Positions 20,225 to 28,009 of a DNA stretch of 34,925 bases are shown one piece after another. This DNA is from a virus, in IMG/VR virus record IMGVR_UViG_3300042539_001222, positions 1 through 34,925 of that record; one strand, given 5' to 3'. Each line of letters begins with the position of its first letter. The first letter of the stretch is position 1. The translations under genes were made by a program, and so were the position numbers. The notes under the pieces were generated by a model. The model ran no database searches. It was not told the origin of the DNA and saw nothing but the letters and a program-made list of their open reading frames with translations.

Positions 20225-22378
20225 TTATTTTGTCAAACCTGATAGTTTTAAAATTTCTGCCATTTCATTTTTAGGTTCTGGTTTTGGTTCAAACTGTGGA
20301 GGGATTCTACCACCACTATCTTTTTCAAGTTTCTTCAATAATGTAGCATCATCTGGTGCTACTTTATCTAAAACTTTTTTACCGAAAGATTTAACCTTAT
20401 CCATCATGCCTTCGTCTGTTTCTGGTTTTAATTTTCCTGTTCTTTCTAAATCTCTCAACATATCAATGCGATCTCGATATCCCTTAACACCAGGTTGAAT
20501 GTCGTGTGCTGCCATACGTTGTTGAACAGTTGGGTTATCAGCATGTTTCATTGTAGTTTTGTATGCATGTGATTTCGGATCAAACGTATCATTATGTTCT
20601 TCAGTTGTTGATGTCATTCCTTCAACTTTTGCCTTAACGTTACCTAACAATTCTTTTAATCTAGCTAATCCGTCATTGTCAACAGGTGCTAATTCTTCTT
20701 TATTTTTATGATGTTTCATTTCCCATTGTTTGGTCAATTTTTCCATAAACTGTTTAGCAATTGCCTCAGCTTTCATTCCTGCACGATCCCCATATTTTTC
20801 GCTTATTGTTTTTTTAACTTCTAAGCAAATTGCTTCTTCGCTGCGGAAAGGACCGACATCTTCATTTGAAGCATTATAAAAACGTTTTACAGTTTCTGCA
20901 ATGTCCTTCATTATAGATCCGGATCCCTCGGCTACTGGTTGTTCAGCAGGAGGGGCCTCTGGTGCTGGTTGTTCAGCAGGAGGTGTTTCGGGAGCAGGTT
21001 CTTCGGAATTACTTAATCCAAGTGCTACTAATAATTCTGGATAACTTTCGTTTGCCCATGCTTTAAATACTTCTATCGGATCTGTAGTATTGTCGATATC
21101 AGCCATGCTTTTTAATTTATCTTCTAAATCAGCATCTTCTATACCTAACCCATTAAAAAATTGCCATGCTGTTTGACCTTCTGGTCCTAGTTCTAGTTGT
21201 TGCCCTGATGAAGTTAATTCGGCCAGTGCATTTTTTAATTCTTGTATTTGATCGTCTGTTAATTTTCCTTGTTCAACGGCTTCTGCCCATTCTTCAAATT
21301 GATTAAATTCTGACTCAAATTGATCTTGATTTTCTACTGTAGTATTTTGATTATTATCTTCTACATATTCTTCTAAATTAATTTTTTCCTGCATAATACT
21401 GTGTATTAAGGGAAATAGTTTGCCTAATTCTTCATTAAAATTGCTTTGTGTAAATTTTGATTTATAATCTTCAAAAGTAATTGGATCTAGTTCTGTAATA
21501 GTTTCATCGCCATGTTCCATTTCATTAAACTCTGTTACCCATGATTCGTAATGATGACGTTTTCCTAAAGCTTCTACTCTACCTTTTAGTTCTTGTAGTC
21601 GGCCTATGGCCCTTTCTTTAATTCCCATTGCATCGTCGTGTAGAGAAGAATGTTGTACTTGTCTTTGAAATTCTTGTAATTGAGCAATTTGTTCGCTCAT
21701 TTTAATAATTGCCTTACCGGCAGGGTCATGTGGAATACCGCCGTGATCAACGTGTTGGGCCATAGCAAATGCACCAGCAGGATGAATAAACGGATATTTG
21801 AATCTCTCACCGTCTCTATTTTGAATAAAAATTGCTTTTATATTTTTACGTCTGCTTCGACTTCCTGGAAAAGTTTCGTCTACTGCGCTATGGTGTCTAA
21901 CAATAACTTCGGTAGTACCTTTAACTGCTCTGCTGGTCTTTTTAGTACTTTTATGATTCCAACGTGATTCATTCATATTCATATTATTTTCTTCCTTTGG
22001 CCCTTGAGTTGCTGCTAGATGTTGAAAGTCATTTTTATCTAAATTACTTTTTGCTACATCTCTAGTATCAAATCGAAGCAATCTTCGCATTGCAAACATA
22101 CGCATTTCTTTTAAAAATCTGTACCAAATTTGTTTAGCAGGATCGTCTTGATTTTCTGTAATTCCTTGACTGTAGTAGATTTTTAAAGATCCTAGGTCAT
22201 TAAGACTTATACTCACTCTTCCTAAATTTACACCTTCGGACACAAAATCAAAATCAAAAAATCTTGCATTTGTAGGATCAATAGTCACTGCTCCAGTTTC
22301 GTCGCCCATTTCTAAATTAGTAAAACGGCTACGTACCTTATCAAAAAGATCTTGAGAAATTATTTGTATTGCTTGCAT
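20225..22378 (-). CDS. Large virion-associated protein of T4-like marine phages, unknown function
   Basis: A 717-residue protein. The N-terminal ~120 residues are folded (IISQDLFDKVRSRF, VNLGRVSISLNDLGSLKIYYS). A basic segment (RWNHKSTKKTSRAVKG, GSRSRRKNIKAIFIQNRDGERF) and FIHPAGAFAMAQHVDHGG follow. Then comes an acidic Asn/Glu-rich region, a Pro/Ala/Glu repeat linker (EQPAPEAPPAEQP), a helical block (EEAICLEVKKTISEKYGDRAG) and the end MAEILKLSGLTK. That last motif is shared with the 305-aa protein at 24039. It lies downstream of gp17 and has its own late-promoter-like element and a terminator after it. Head/core association is likely; no enzymatic motif is seen. Confidence 0.6.
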   Translation of the reverse strand: MQAIQIISQDLFDKVRSRFTNLEMGDETGAVTIDPTNARFFDFDFVSEGVNLGRVSISLNDLGSLKIYYSQGITENQDDPAKQIWYRFLKEMRMFAMRRLLRFDTRDVAKSNLDKNDFQHLAATQGPKEENNMNMNESRWNHKSTKKTSRAVKGTTEVIVRHHSAVDETFPGSRSRRKNIKAIFIQNRDGERFKYPFIHPAGAFAMAQHVDHGGIPHDPAGKAIIKMSEQIAQLQEFQRQVQHSSLHDDAMGIKERAIGRLQELKGRVEALGKRHHYESWVTEFNEMEHGDETITELDPITFEDYKSKFTQSNFNEELGKLFPLIHSIMQEKINLEEYVEDNNQNTTVENQDQFESEFNQFEEWAEAVEQGKLTDDQIQELKNALAELTSSGQQLELGPEGQTAWQFFNGLGIEDADLEDKLKSMADIDNTTDPIEVFKAWANESYPELLVALGLSNSEEPAPETPPAEQPAPEAPPAEQPVAEGSGSIMKDIAETVKRFYNASNEDVGPFRSEEAICLEVKKTISEKYGDRAGMKAEAIAKQFMEKLTKQWEMKHHKNKEELAPVDNDGLARLKELLGNVKAKVEGMTSTTEEHNDTFDPKSHAYKTTMKHADNPTVQQRMAAHDIQPGVKGYRDRIDMLRDLERTGKLKPETDEGMMDKVKSFGKKVLDKVAPDDATLLKKLEKDSGGRIPPQFEPKPEPKNEMAEILKLSGLTK
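20937..20996. repeat. 30-bp tandem repeat encoding a Pro/Ala/Glu linker
   Basis: Two 30-bp units begin with identical 17-bp GGTTGTTCAGCAGGAGG (20937 and 20967). They encode a repeated PAPE(A/T)PPAEQ linker in the 717-aa protein. Such repeats expand or contract by slippage. Confidence 0.8.
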
Positions 22379-22385
22379 AATGTAT

Positions 22386-22393
22386 TATTTATT
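22386..22393 (-). promoter_or_regulatory. Late-promoter-like element (AATAAATA) for the 717-aa gene
   Basis: On the minus strand AATAAATA is followed by 7 nt and ATG 22378, with no Shine-Dalgarno sequence. It overlaps the stop codon of gp17. Confidence 0.5.
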
Positions 22394-23978
22394 AATAATT
22401 GCTAATGTATATAGGCATGGGCATTAAGAATTCGTCTTCGCGTTCTTCTCGCATTTTATCATATATTGCAGGATCCCAATCTTGCAACATCATGATCATT
22501 CTTAATGCCAATAATAAACTACTAACTAGGTCGTCAGTTGACCCGACTTTACCTTCAAAACTTATACCTTTAGCAACGAAAGTTTTAAGTTCAGATATCA
22601 GAGGTTTAGAAAATATCTTCAACCTGTTGCTTTCGATTAGATGTTTTAACTTTGCACAGATAGCAATTTTGCTAGTGTGTGTTGTATTAAATCCTTTTCT
22701 AAATCTTCTCACATGTCCTTTTTTAATCGGCTCGCTCAGGAATAATCCAGGTATGCTTTCTTCACCAATTTCTGTAATTGAAACTAATGCTGCTTCACCT
22801 ACTGTATTATTTTCAACAGAATAATATATGCTAGCTTGTGCTCCTTTTGATGCACATTCGTCATTAATATGACTACATATATCTCGTAGTATTCTAACCT
22901 GTGCTTGAATAGTTGTTAAATTGTGCTGCCATTCTGCAACCTGAATAAATGAAGGAATCTCTATTACCTGTATTGCGGCAGGATCTCCTCCTGTTCCTAA
23001 GCTAGGATCAAGTGCAACAATATATGTACATGATGGGTTAATTTTCTTATACCATCTTGCTTGGCCCATTTTCATAAATGGTTCTTTACCTTCAAGGTCA
23101 GCTAATTTAATGCTACTAATTAATGTTTCGTCAAATACTAAGAATTCGCAATCGTGTTCACGTCTAAATCTTTCTTCGCCAATTCTACTACGTTCAATTT
23201 CTGCCCATTTTTCATCTCTATCAGGATGTTCGTTCCAATATGCTCTAAATGGAAAAAATCCATTACGTCCTGTTGTAGTAGTATTTCCATGTTCGTCAAA
23301 TCTTTTATTTGCTTCTTTCCATATACTTGCAAATTGATCTTCGTCTGAATTAGGAGTACTAGTAATAATTGCTTTACCACCTGTTGCAAGTGTAGGCGAA
23401 ATACTAGTCCAGAATTCGCTAGCAATATTCGGTGCAACGAATGCAAACTCGTCGGCATATAGTAATGACAAGCTCATACCCCGGCCAGTTGTTTCAGTAG
23501 TAGTTTGAGCAATAATACGACTACCGTTTTCAAATTCAATACTTTGTTTGTTATAACTTGTACAACCGGCTCTAATATTATCAGGACACATTTCGTATGC
23601 ATAACGTATACGAACCATAATTTCTTGTGCACCTGTGTATTTGTGTGCTGCTATTAATATAGTGCTATCTGGTACAAACATAGCATACCAAAGTAAGTAA
23701 CCAGCAGCAGTTGTTGTTTTACCTGTCTGACGAGGTAATAAGTTAACATTAAATCTATGTTGGTGATAGCTGTCGATTAATCTACGTTGGTAATCAAATG
23801 GTTCGTATTTTAGTTTACCTCTAACAGGATGTTGTATATAGAAAAAGTTTTCAAGGAAGTAATGTGGACCTGTTTCTGGATCCATACATTTAGCAAGATT
23901 TTCTAGATCTTCTTCTGTAAATCTTTGTGTACTGTGTGCACGTTTGACCAAAGCTCCGTCTAAGTTTTTGCTTCCCAT
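22392..23978 (-). CDS. 17: Terminase large subunit, T4 gp17-like
   Basis: A 528-residue packaging motor. The ATPase domain has FDYQRRLID, Walker A LLPRQTGKTT (RQTGKTT at 83-89), Walker B LLYADEF (172-178) and ITSTPN (coupling motif). The nuclease domain starts YIVALDPSLGTGGDP, with catalytic Asp 324, and ends with GSTDDLVSSLLLALR. It translocates DNA into the prohead and cuts the concatemer. The gene sits in its own transcription unit, between a terminator (23997-24020) and the 717-aa gene, and is separated from gp16 by two genes, unlike T4 where 16 and 17 are adjacent. Confidence 0.96.
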   Translation of the reverse strand: MGSKNLDGALVKRAHSTQRFTEEDLENLAKCMDPETGPHYFLENFFYIQHPVRGKLKYEPFDYQRRLIDSYHQHRFNVNLLPRQTGKTTTAAGYLLWYAMFVPDSTILIAAHKYTGAQEIMVRIRYAYEMCPDNIRAGCTSYNKQSIEFENGSRIIAQTTTETTGRGMSLSLLYADEFAFVAPNIASEFWTSISPTLATGGKAIITSTPNSDEDQFASIWKEANKRFDEHGNTTTTGRNGFFPFRAYWNEHPDRDEKWAEIERSRIGEERFRREHDCEFLVFDETLISSIKLADLEGKEPFMKMGQARWYKKINPSCTYIVALDPSLGTGGDPAAIQVIEIPSFIQVAEWQHNLTTIQAQVRILRDICSHINDECASKGAQASIYYSVENNTVGEAALVSITEIGEESIPGLFLSEPIKKGHVRRFRKGFNTTHTSKIAICAKLKHLIESNRLKIFSKPLISELKTFVAKGISFEGKVGSTDDLVSSLLLALRMIMMLQDWDPAIYDKMREEREDEFLMPMPIYISNY

Positions 23979-23983
23979 AATAT

Positions 23984-23990
23984 TATTTAC
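23984..23990 (-). promoter_or_regulatory. Late-promoter-like element (GTAAATA) for gp17, leaderless
   Basis: Minus-strand GTAAATA, then ATATT, then ATG 23978: the 5-nt geometry with no Shine-Dalgarno sequence. It follows directly on the T-run of the terminator. Confidence 0.6.
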
Positions 23991-23996
23991 TGAAAA

Positions 23997-24020
23997 AAAT
24001 AGCCACCTAAGTGGCTATTT
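23997..24020 (-). terminator. Intrinsic terminator before gp17
   Basis: On the minus strand AAATAGCCAC and GTGGCTATTT form a perfect 10-bp stem with a 4-nt loop (TTAG), followed by a run of T. It ends the transcript of the 305-aa gene. Confidence 0.85.
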
Positions 24021-24038
24021 GGATAACTTAAAAATTGA

Positions 24039-24956
24039 TTATTTTTTAAGTCCTGCTAATTTCAACATAGATTCCATTGTATCTTCTTCACTTACACTTT
24101 CGCTAGGTAATTTACCTTCTGCTGCATCTTGATCTTTTTTTACAGCAGCGTCAGCAGCATCTTTACCCCAACGTTTGTCCATTCTAGCCTTCATACGATC
24201 ACTTTGATCACCTGCTAGACCTGTTCTGTTTTTCCAAGGATTATCACCGACAGCCATTTTGTTATAGGCTTTTGCTGCTAGTTTTTGAGAAATTTCTGCT
24301 ACTTCTTGATCTTCACCTAAAAACTTACGATATTCTGCCATTAGACTTTCGTAAGTTGCAGCCATTGGATTATCACCACGTTGTGCTGCTGGATACTGTT
24401 TCTTTTCTTTATGTAGATCATTACCGCTAGGAACAGCAGCATCATAACCCGCAACTTGCTCATCGGGAGTATTATCATATTCGTCTACTTTTTCTTCTTC
24501 ATCGTCATCTGACGAAGAATCATCTGCATCTGCACTAGGAGTATCATCAGAACTTGCGTCTCCTGCATCGTCATCTGATGGATTTAATTTATCAATCATT
24601 GAACGCATTACTGAAGTATCATCTGCCCCTACATCTGGACCAGCATCGACACTAGGTTCAACATCAACAACGGCAATTCCATCGGCGCCGGCCATTGGTT
24701 CTTCACCTCCCATTGGCATTTCAGGTGCTGGGTTCGATTGTCCAGCTAATGTCATTATGTCTTTTAACATAGAACTTAGCTCTTCACCTGTAGCTGCTGT
24801 CATGTTGATACTTGCTGGACTATGAGGATGACTCATACCCATACCGCCCATCATTCCGCATTCATCTAGACTTTCGTCTACACGTTTTTCTTGAACAATA
24901 TTAGGATTTTGTGCATCTAGTTCTGCAAGACGCTTTAATACATCGATCATTTGCAT
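24039..24956 (-). CDS. Acidic prohead-core-like protein, unknown function
   Basis: A 305-residue protein. The N-terminal MIDVLKRLAELDAQNP helix is followed by a Met/Gly-rich patch and a highly acidic Asp/Ser region (DDDAGDASSDDTPSADADDSSSDDDEEEK). Then come EYDNTPDEQVAGYDA, SGNDLHKEKKQYPAAQRGDNPMA and a C-terminal MESMLKLAGLKK. The 'xxNxPDE...GNDLxxxKxxxxxxxxGDNPM' block recurs in virion-associated proteins of T4-like cyanophages. Acidity and short terminal motifs fit a scaffold/core protein that is cleaved and expelled or packaged; this is inference. The ribosome-binding site AAGGA precedes the ATG, 1 bp after the gene upstream. Confidence 0.55.
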   Translation of the reverse strand: MQMIDVLKRLAELDAQNPNIVQEKRVDESLDECGMMGGMGMSHPHSPASINMTAATGEELSSMLKDIMTLAGQSNPAPEMPMGGEEPMAGADGIAVVDVEPSVDAGPDVGADDTSVMRSMIDKLNPSDDDAGDASSDDTPSADADDSSSDDDEEEKVDEYDNTPDEQVAGYDAAVPSGNDLHKEKKQYPAAQRGDNPMAATYESLMAEYRKFLGEDQEVAEISQKLAAKAYNKMAVGDNPWKNRTGLAGDQSDRMKARMDKRWGKDAADAAVKKDQDAAEGKLPSESVSEEDTMESMLKLAGLKK

Positions 24957-24957
24957 A

Positions 24958-25539
24958 TTATTTTCCTTTGCCGCTAATTGGGCTTAGTCGTTTATCTTCA
25001 GAGTCGGTGTTAAATTTTGCAGCACCTTCTGTAGGAATTTGTTCATTGCGTTCTTTACGCTGAAGTTTTAGGATATCATTTAATTCTTTAACAAACCCAC
25101 TATTGTATTTGTCCCCATAAAAATCTTCAAATTTAGCATTTGGAGATTCTTTATAAGTAGGATCGTCTAATAGTGCACCTTCACGTTTTGCAGGTTCGAC
25201 ATGTTGGTATTCTTCAGTAGGTTCGCCTGGTCGACGAACTGCTAAATGTGATTTACTAACACCGCAGTTATTTGCAATAAATTCAGTAAGCTCATGCTGT
25301 GTAGTCGGATAGTCTAAAGTAACTTCATAGATACTAACTTCACAGTTTTTTACTTGTGGGAAATCAAGTGGTAATTCTTGTATAGGAGTTTTTCCTGCTT
25401 TTTTCCAACCACTTACTGCATATTTGTCTAGTGCTGATTTTAAGTTTGTTTCTTGCTCAGTGGTAAAATCTCCGGCAATTTTAATGCGGAAATCATAACG
25501 TTTTTGAGACTCAGATAGATATTCTTTAAATGATTTCAT
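24958..25539 (-). CDS. Putative capsid-targeted internal protein
   Basis: A 193-residue protein starting MKSFKEYLSESQKRYDF. The first ten residues align with the T4 internal-protein capsid-targeting sequence MKTYQEFIAE, and LSE/S fits the gp21 prohead-protease cleavage rule. The next ~100 residues form an alternating alpha/beta domain (FRIKIAGDFTTEQETNLKSAL, VSIYEVTLDYPTTQHELTEFIANNCG). The C-terminal third is polar and disordered-looking. It lies between gp16 and the acidic core-like protein and has its own late-promoter-like element. Packaging in the head is inferred from the N-terminus; the mature function is unknown. Confidence 0.6.
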   Translation of the reverse strand: MKSFKEYLSESQKRYDFRIKIAGDFTTEQETNLKSALDKYAVSGWKKAGKTPIQELPLDFPQVKNCEVSIYEVTLDYPTTQHELTEFIANNCGVSKSHLAVRRPGEPTEEYQHVEPAKREGALLDDPTYKESPNAKFEDFYGDKYNSGFVKELNDILKLQRKERNEQIPTEGAAKFNTDSEDKRLSPISGKGK

Positions 25540-25545
25540 AGTTAA

Positions 25546-26031
25546 TTATTTATTCAAATTCTTAAGTTTTTCAAGTATGCTATTACGGTCAGTAATAATA
25601 TAACCTTCTCCTTCGATTGGCTCGTTTTCTTTTGAACCATTCTTTTTATCTAAGGCTAATTTTTTAATTTGTAAATCAACCATCTTAAGTTTTTTATCTA
25701 TTTTTGCACTTTTTGCTTGTATTGCTGCATTCATCATTTGTGCTGCAACTTCAAACATTCGTGCACCGTGCCTAGCTTCGACATTCATACCAAGGTCCAT
25801 TAGATCGTCATATGCTTTTTCTGCTTTACTTGCTAATGAATCTAACTCGTCATCGGCCATATCTCCTAGGCCTTTAACTTTAGGAAGTGCTGCTGCAATT
25901 TTATCAAATTCTTCAAGTTTATCTTGAAGATCGATTGTTGGCACCGGAGTAGCAGATGCTTGGCTAGGTGGTATAAGAGTTTCTTCCTCTTGAGGAGCTA
26001 TGTTGAGAACTTCTTCTAATCGTTTAGTCAT
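25546..26031 (-). CDS. 16: Terminase small subunit, T4 gp16-like
   Basis: A 161-residue protein. The central helical pair (ELDSLASKAEKAYDDLMDLGMNVEARHGARMFEVAAQMMNAAIQAK followed by AKIDKKLKMVDLQIKKLALDKK) is the coiled-coil oligomerisation domain seen in T4-like gp16. The C-terminus GEGYIITDRNSILEKLKN matches the conserved tail. It binds phage DNA and regulates the gp17 motor. No good Shine-Dalgarno sequence or late promoter is seen; it lies 10 bp after gp4 and is likely co-transcribed. Confidence 0.85.
   Translation of the reverse strand: MTKRLEEVLNIAPQEEETLIPPSQASATPVPTIDLQDKLEEFDKIAAALPKVKGLGDMADDELDSLASKAEKAYDDLMDLGMNVEARHGARMFEVAAQMMNAAIQAKSAKIDKKLKMVDLQIKKLALDKKNGSKENEPIEGEGYIITDRNSILEKLKNLNK
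25547..25554 (-). promoter_or_regulatory. Late-promoter-like element (AATAAATA) inside the 3' end of gp16
   Basis: Minus-strand AATAAATA is followed by 7 nt and ATG 25539 of the capsid-targeted protein. It covers the gp16 stop codon, so the unit can be expressed apart from gp16. Confidence 0.5.
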
Positions 26032-26041
26032 AATCTATTAC

Positions 26042-26485
26042 TTATTTTTGTTTGCTACCGTTCTGAAAAATATCATTTTCATTTATTACTCGAAATTGTA
26101 TGCCATTTTGTTTACACCAATTACCTGCTGCTGCCCACTTTGCCATATTTTTTACATATTGTGCTTGATTATATGGGTTCTTACCTACTTTTTCTTTCAG
26201 CATTTGATTTGCTGGTTTAATTTCAATTAGTTCTGCATGTTTTTTCATATTTCTATCAAGATATATGATTAAAAAATCAGGAACATAAACTGTTTGTTTA
26301 CCTGTTAATGGATCTCTGTATGGAATCTTTACGCTTTCGCTTGCCCATTGTTGTATACTAGGATTGTTATCGCAAAACATCATAAATGTTAATTCCCAAC
26401 TACTGCGATATTTTGGTACTCCTAGCCCTATATATTTTTCAGGGTGTTTAATTTTATAGGCACCTTGGCTAAACTTTAAACTCAT
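26042..26485 (-). CDS. 4: Head completion protein, T4 gp4-like (PD-(D/E)XK fold)
   Basis: A 147-residue protein with the gp4 (gp50) signature: FSQGAYKIKHPEKYIG, PKYRSSWELTFMMFCDNNPSIQQWASE, YVPDFLI and ELIEIKPANQ, ending KWAAAGNWCKQNGIQFRVINE. E31, D70, E88 and K90 form a PD-(D/E)XK nuclease-type core. In T4 it acts after packaging to finish the head portal/DNA end before tail joining. The start overlaps the gene upstream by 4 nt (ATGA). Confidence 0.92.
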   Translation of the reverse strand: MSLKFSQGAYKIKHPEKYIGLGVPKYRSSWELTFMMFCDNNPSIQQWASESVKIPYRDPLTGKQTVYVPDFLIIYLDRNMKKHAELIEIKPANQMLKEKVGKNPYNQAQYVKNMAKWAAAGNWCKQNGIQFRVINENDIFQNGSKQK

Positions 26486-26853
26486 GCCAATATATTTCTT
26501 TGAATTTCTGCATTAGGTCTTGGAGGTTGTGCAATTCCTAAACTACTTGTTTTAAATCTATTGTAATTTAAAATCTCTCCAAGGAGACCAGATAGCTCGA
26601 TGCTGTTTAATCCCTTAAGTGTATCTAATATTTTCATCGGATTAAAACCGTCTCTTTTTGATTGAGATATAATAATTGTAGATATCGATTCTGCTGCTGC
26701 TTCGTCGAATCCTCTATTAGTAAAAAATCCAGTCATTGCAGCATATACTGAAGAATTTATTTCAATAGGTGCAGTGTAGTAAGAACTAAACGCTTGAATA
26801 GTTGATTCAGAATTGCTACTGTTAGTTGGTAAATTAGAATAATTTTGACTCAT
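26482..26853 (-). CDS. Conserved T4-like virion-region protein, unknown function
   Basis: A 123-residue protein. A Ser/Asn-rich N-terminus leads into AAMTGFFTNRGFDEAAAESISTIIISQSKRDGFNPMKILDTLKGL and SGLLGEILNYNRFKTSSLG. The same helical block recurs next to head-completion genes in T4-like cyanophages. It follows the tube-like gene by 1 bp and overlaps gp4 by 4 nt, so the three are one translational unit. No T4 namesake is recognised. Confidence 0.6.
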   Translation of the reverse strand: MSQNYSNLPTNSSNSESTIQAFSSYYTAPIEINSSVYAAMTGFFTNRGFDEAAAESISTIIISQSKRDGFNPMKILDTLKGLNSIELSGLLGEILNYNRFKTSSLGIAQPPRPNAEIQRNILA

Positions 26854-26854
26854 A

Positions 26855-27943
26855 TTAGATTCCGCCGCCTAATTTAGAAAGTAATGACACAGGAGCAGCT
26901 TCTGTTAATCCATTGTTACTAGAATTAAACCCGGCAAATGTATTAATACCTACACCGCCAGGTACATTAAATTTTCCAGCCTGTGATTCTATGTCAGAGA
27001 ACGAAGAATTAAAAAGACTGTTAGCCACACTGTATCCACTATTTGAACCCGGAAATCCTTTAAAATCTCCAGGAGTAGGTTTTAATGCACTACCAAAACC
27101 AGATGCAGGAATAGGAGATTTAAAATTACCACTTGTAGTTCCATATACATCATCTTTACCTGATGTGTTTCCATAACCTGCCGAATAAGGGCTCTTTGTA
27201 TTGTCGTAATATATTGCTGTAAAATTTTCTGGATTTGATCCTGGCTCAATTGTGCCTTGATTGTATAGTACAGTCTCGTATGCTAATCCCATTCTATTTT
27301 GTAAAATTTTATTATTTTCATTTTGATTTAAAGTATCATGTGCCCATTCAGTTACTTTAGGATTTACTAAAGTAATTTGTGTAAATTGTTGCATATGTAA
27401 AACATATAAATCAACTGTTGTAAAAAATGGATCTAAACTTTTTTTATAATGGTATCGCCCGTATTTTATATCATCGGCTAAAAATTTAGTGTCTTTAAAT
27501 TCATATGGTAGTTCATTTCTTTTTGGTCTACCTAGTGCAGAACCGCCATAATTGCTATCTCGATAAGAATGTCTAAAATACTGTATCCATAAATTATTAA
27601 TAATGTCAGAACTGTCATCATGAAATTCAATACTAACATTTTCATAAGTTAATTTTGTTTGTACTACTGTTTTTCTGTTATATTGATTAAGTGTCTCTGT
27701 ACTAATTTTAAATTTAGGTAAATCTACTTTTTTAACTAAAAATCCTACATCAGCAACTTGCTTATTTGCAAACTCAGCATCTTGAATAGCATCTAGATTA
27801 ATGTTAAAGTTTACAAAAAACAAAAATCCTAGTTTCGGTATCTTGGCATAATTATTATCAAGATATAAACGAGAGGCATGTTGATAATCTCTCAATATAG
27901 TTGAGCTGTTGCTAGATAACCAATTTGTAAATGCATTAGACAT
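26855..27943 (-). CDS. Tail-tube-like structural protein (gp19/gp54-type fold)
   Basis: A 362-residue protein. The first 200 residues have the tube-fold pattern: LGFLFFVNFNINLDA, VADVGFLVKKVDLPKFKISTETLNQYNRKTVVQTKLTYENVSIEF and IINNLWIQYFRHSYRD, similar in plan to gp54 (tube initiator) and gp19. The C-terminal 120 residues are Gly/Ser/Asn-rich (YSAGYGNTSGKDD, SGFGSALKPTPGDFKGFPGSNSG). It lies directly downstream of the tube gene and upstream of gp4. Baseplate tube initiator, tube terminator or second tube protein are all possible. Confidence 0.65.
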   Translation of the reverse strand: MSNAFTNWLSSNSSTILRDYQHASRLYLDNNYAKIPKLGFLFFVNFNINLDAIQDAEFANKQVADVGFLVKKVDLPKFKISTETLNQYNRKTVVQTKLTYENVSIEFHDDSSDIINNLWIQYFRHSYRDSNYGGSALGRPKRNELPYEFKDTKFLADDIKYGRYHYKKSLDPFFTTVDLYVLHMQQFTQITLVNPKVTEWAHDTLNQNENNKILQNRMGLAYETVLYNQGTIEPGSNPENFTAIYYDNTKSPYSAGYGNTSGKDDVYGTTSGNFKSPIPASGFGSALKPTPGDFKGFPGSNSGYSVANSLFNSSFSDIESQAGKFNVPGGVGINTFAGFNSSNNGLTEAAPVSLLSKLGGGI

Positions 27944-27948
27944 ACAAA

Positions 27949-27955
27949 TATTTAG
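27949..27955 (-). promoter_or_regulatory. Late-promoter-like element (CTAAATA), leaderless
   Basis: Minus-strand CTAAATA, then TTTGT, then ATG 27943 of the tube-like gene. +1 is predicted on the A of the ATG, and there is no Shine-Dalgarno sequence. It sits right after the gp19 terminator. Confidence 0.65.
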
Positions 27956-27964
27956 CCAAATAAA

Positions 27965-27990
27965 AAAGCCCGGTTATTAAGCCGGGCTTT
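27965..27990 (-). terminator. Intrinsic terminator after gp19
   Basis: Perfect 9-bp GC-rich stem AAAGCCCGG/CCGGGCTTT with an 8-nt loop, followed on the minus strand by TTTATTT. It ends the tube mRNA 20 bp after the gp19 stop. Confidence 0.88.
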
Positions 27991-28009
27991 GATAACAACA
28001 GCGATATTA

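Noticed and set aside
23138-23458. 106-aa minus-strand frame inside gp17
   Set aside because: Same strand, other frame of the terminase, whose motifs run through the region without interruption.
26913-27176. 87-aa plus-strand frame opposite the tube-like gene
   Set aside because: Pro/Leu-rich translation of the Gly/Ser-rich tail of the opposite gene; no start signal or domain.
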